Notes under the pieces: model-generated
The model's input: only the letters and a program-made list of their open reading frames with translations
Databases searched by the model: none
Told to the model about the DNA's origin: nothing
NCBI GenBank assembly: GCA_964420285.1
Contig: CAYQTE010000019.1
Coordinates: 1-64,000, forward strand
Direction of reading: 5' to 3'
Length of the DNA: 64,000 nt
Source: CAYQTE01 sp964420285
GTDB taxonomy: Bacteria; Planctomycetota; Phycisphaerae; Tepidisphaerales; Tepidisphaeraceae
Shown here: positions 61,904 through 64,000 of the stretch, one piece after another
How positions within the stretch are numbered: the first letter of the stretch is position 1
How the letters are laid out: each line of letters begins with the position of its first letter
Made by a program: the position numbers and the translations under genes

Positions 61904-64000
61904 ATGCGGCGTGCAGACGTCCAGAAGAAATTTGTCTGTCTTATCTTGACAATGGCTGTATGGGGCGGAGTGGCGCGGGGGCAGGCCGCGGACGTTTCCA
62001 TCTCGAACATGCGCTGCCAGTATTTCATGAATCCGATCGGCGTGGATGTGGCCCGGCCGGTGTTGAGCTGGATTGTTACTTCGGCGCGGCGCGGAGTCGT
62101 TGTATCGGCCTATCAGACCATCGTGGCATCGTCGATGGCGAATCTGGATGCGGACAAGGGGGATTTGTGGGATAGCGGGGCCGTCGCGGAGGCAGATGCA
62201 ATTCGGGCCGATTACGGCGGAGGCCTCTTGGCCTCTGGCCGGACGTATTACTGGAAAGTCCGCGTGCGGATTGGGGATGGCAATGGCACATGGGGGCCGT
62301 GGAGCGCGGCAGCGCAATGGACGATGGGGTTGCTGACGGCGGCGGACTGGCCGGCGCAGTGGATCGGTGCGCCGGCGGATAGCGGTTTCAAATCGCTGCC
62401 GATCTTCGGCAAGTCGTTTGACGTGACCAAGCCGGTGAGCCGGGCGACTGTCTACATCTGCGGGCTTGGGCAGTTTGAATTGCATCTCAACGGGGAGAAG
62501 GTCGGGGACAATGTCCTGGAGCCGGGGTGGACGAATTATCACAAGACGTGTTTGTATGTCGGATACGACGTGACGCGGCAGATTCGCGGCGGCGCCAACG
62601 CGCTGGGCGTGATGCTGGGCAACGGGATGTACAACGTTGAGCCCGCCGCCGGACGCTATGCGAAATTCACCGGGTCGATGGGCAAGCCGCAGCTTATCGC
62701 GTGTCTGCGGATCGAATACGCCGATGGCACGGCGCAGAACGTCGTCAGCGACGGAACATGGAAAACTTCGGCCGGCCCGATCACCCTTTCCAGCATCTAC
62801 GGCGGCGAGGATTACGACGCGAATCTCGAACCGGCCGGGTGGGATAATGGGAAGCTCGACGGCGCGAACTGGCATCCGGTGGCGGTGACGGCGGGTCCGG
62901 GCGGAAGACTCACCGGCATCAGTGCCTCGGCGCCGCCGATTCGCGTGATGAAGGTGCTCGACCCGGTGAAGACAACGAGCATCGGCGGGAATTCGGTGGT
63001 GTACGATCTGGGGCAGAATTGCGCCGATATTCCGCGCGTCGTTGTGCATGGTAACAAAGGCGCGACAATTCGCATCGTGCCCAGTGAAATGCTGGGCAAC
63101 AACGGGACGGCCACGCAAACTATCACCGGCCGCAAGGTGTGGTATTCGTACACCCTCAGTGGCAACGGCACCGAAACGTACAGTCCGCGGTTTTCGTACT
63201 ACGGCTGCCGATATCTCCAGGTCGAAGGGGCCGTCGCGGCGGGCGACGCCAATCCGAACAATCTGCCGGTGATCGAAAAACTGTCGGGACAGTTCATCAC
63301 CGGCGACAGCGCCCCGGCCGGGGAATTTTCCTGCTCGAACGACACTTTCACCAAAACGGCCACGCTGATCCAATGGGCGATGCGGAGCAACATGGTGAGC
63401 GTTCTGACCGATTGCCCGACGCGGGAAAAGCTCGGTTGGCTGGAGCAGGATCACCTGGTCGGCCCGTCGTTCATGTACGATTACGACATGCAGCCGTTGT
63501 TCCGCAAGGTGGCCAACGACATGCGCGATTCGCAACTGGACAGCGGTCTGGTTCCGGATATCGCGCCGGAATTCACAGTATTTTCCGGCGGATTCCGCGA
63601 TTCGCCCGAATGGGGAAGCGCCGGCGTGCTGGTTCCGTGGGAAACCTACCAAACCTACGGCGACACCGGCATTCTCGCGTCCAGCTATCCGATGATGACC
63701 CGCGAGGTCGCGTACCTGGGCTCGAAGGCATCGGGCGGCATTCTGAATTTCGGCCTGGGCGACTGGTACGACATCGGACCCAAGGCGCCCGGCAACGCGC
63801 AACTGACCCCGGTGGCCCTGACCGCCACGGCGTTCTATTATCGCGATCTGATTGCCGTGCGCGATACCGCCAAAGTCCTGGGAACGAGCGACGATGCCGC
63901 CAAGTACGCGCAACTGGCCCAGCAGGTTCGCGCCGCGTTTAACGCAAAGTTCTACGACCCAGGCAAGCACACCTATTCAACCGGCAGCCAGACGGCGATG
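61904..64000 (+). CDS. GH78 alpha-L-rhamnosidase (partial)
   Basis: At least 699 residues; the gene runs past the window end with no stop. Signal peptide of about 27 residues (LTMAVWGGVARGQA). N-terminal beta domains (RPVLSWIVTSARRGVVVSAYQTIVAS, TYYWKVRVRIGDGNG, GLGQFELHLNGEKVGDNVLEPGWTNYHKT) and the catalytic (alpha/alpha)6 region beginning with DCPTREKLGWLEQDHLV, where GH78 enzymes carry their acidic catalytic residues. Releases terminal rhamnose from pectic or other glycans. GAGGAG lies about 6 bases before the ATG. Separated from the EAL gene by 120 bases. Confidence 0.93.
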   Translation, partial: MRRADVQKKFVCLILTMAVWGGVARGQAADVSISNMRCQYFMNPIGVDVARPVLSWIVTSARRGVVVSAYQTIVASSMANLDADKGDLWDSGAVAEADAIRADYGGGLLASGRTYYWKVRVRIGDGNGTWGPWSAAAQWTMGLLTAADWPAQWIGAPADSGFKSLPIFGKSFDVTKPVSRATVYICGLGQFELHLNGEKVGDNVLEPGWTNYHKTCLYVGYDVTRQIRGGANALGVMLGNGMYNVEPAAGRYAKFTGSMGKPQLIACLRIEYADGTAQNVVSDGTWKTSAGPITLSSIYGGEDYDANLEPAGWDNGKLDGANWHPVAVTAGPGGRLTGISASAPPIRVMKVLDPVKTTSIGGNSVVYDLGQNCADIPRVVVHGNKGATIRIVPSEMLGNNGTATQTITGRKVWYSYTLSGNGTETYSPRFSYYGCRYLQVEGAVAAGDANPNNLPVIEKLSGQFITGDSAPAGEFSCSNDTFTKTATLIQWAMRSNMVSVLTDCPTREKLGWLEQDHLVGPSFMYDYDMQPLFRKVANDMRDSQLDSGLVPDIAPEFTVFSGGFRDSPEWGSAGVLVPWETYQTYGDTGILASSYPMMTREVAYLGSKASGGILNFGLGDWYDIGPKAPGNAQLTPVALTATAFYYRDLIAVRDTAKVLGTSDDAAKYAQLAQQVRAAFNAKFYDPGKHTYSTGSQTAM

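Noticed and set aside
61490..63970. 826-codon minus-strand frame near the window end
   Set aside because: The plus strand encodes the EAL domain end and a GH78 rhamnosidase with recognisable motifs; the GH78 frame has no stop inside the window, so only the antisense frame appears closed.

Overview
The window is GC-rich bacterial chromosome and most likely comes from a planctomycete, probably of the class Phycisphaerae. The lineage call is an inference. It rests on a secreted RTX/FG-GAP protein whose N-terminus resembles the planctomycete LEPR-XLL sorting motif, on WXG100 proteins beside a huge coiled-coil FtsK/EccC-type ATPase, on secreted GH28 and GH78 glycosidases, and on several type II toxin-antitoxin pairs in an otherwise mesophilic, diderm (TolC, TonB-receptor) gene set. 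No transposase, prophage or CRISPR array was seen.

Layout. 0-3.3 kb: a nuoC without its usual partners, a strongly structured promoter-RNA-terminator unit, a protein with a GspF N-terminal-like domain and an MreB/MamK-type actin. 3.3-8.1 kb (minus): a complete MacA-MacB-TolC-like export operon. 8.4-10.4 kb: the LEPR-XLL-type surface protein. 10.5-16.3 kb (minus): a compact type VII secretion-like locus (WXG100, coiled-coil protein, WXG-like small protein, 1392-residue ATPase). 16.4-23 kb: phosphatase, GNAT, SpoIIE phosphatase, DUF192 and small membrane proteins, and a long coiled-coil lipoprotein. 23.1-25.1 kb: a duplicated and decaying area built from an anti-sigma-like gene and hicBA. 25.1-29.2 kb: Hsp20, Lon, STAS and ACT-domain proteins. 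29.3-30.9 kb: a PIN toxin-antitoxin pair and an orphan gene. 30.9-40 kb: two GH28 lipoproteins, a repeat-rich gap, a radical SAM enzyme, a VOC protein and a secreted TIM-barrel-like protein. 40-42.6 kb: HigBA and a beta-propeller protein. 42.6-45.5 kb (minus): UbiA-like transferase, GalE and a cysteine-rich membrane protein. 45.6-47.7 kb: ribH-nusB-ftsY. 47.8-48.6 kb: a second PIN toxin-antitoxin pair. 48.6-52.2 kb (minus): CHASE2 adenylate cyclase, SH3 protein and M48 protease. 52.3 kb: tRNA-Gly(CCC). 53.9-61.8 kb: a signalling unit of frameshifted TonB-dependent receptor, YfiR, hybrid histidine kinase and REC-PAS-GGDEF-EAL protein. 61.9 kb to the end: an alpha-L-rhamnosidase that runs off the window.

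How the parts may work together. GH28 (pectin backbone) and GH78 (rhamnose removal) fit a life on plant polysaccharides. The TonB receptor-YfiR-kinase-GGDEF/EAL unit looks like an envelope-to-c-di-GMP relay. The best candidates for an undescribed system are the minimal type VII-like locus at 10.5-16.3 kb and the structured RNA unit at 0.73-1.0 kb. Starts were chosen from Shine-Dalgarno spacing where visible. All family calls are from reading motifs, not from database searches.
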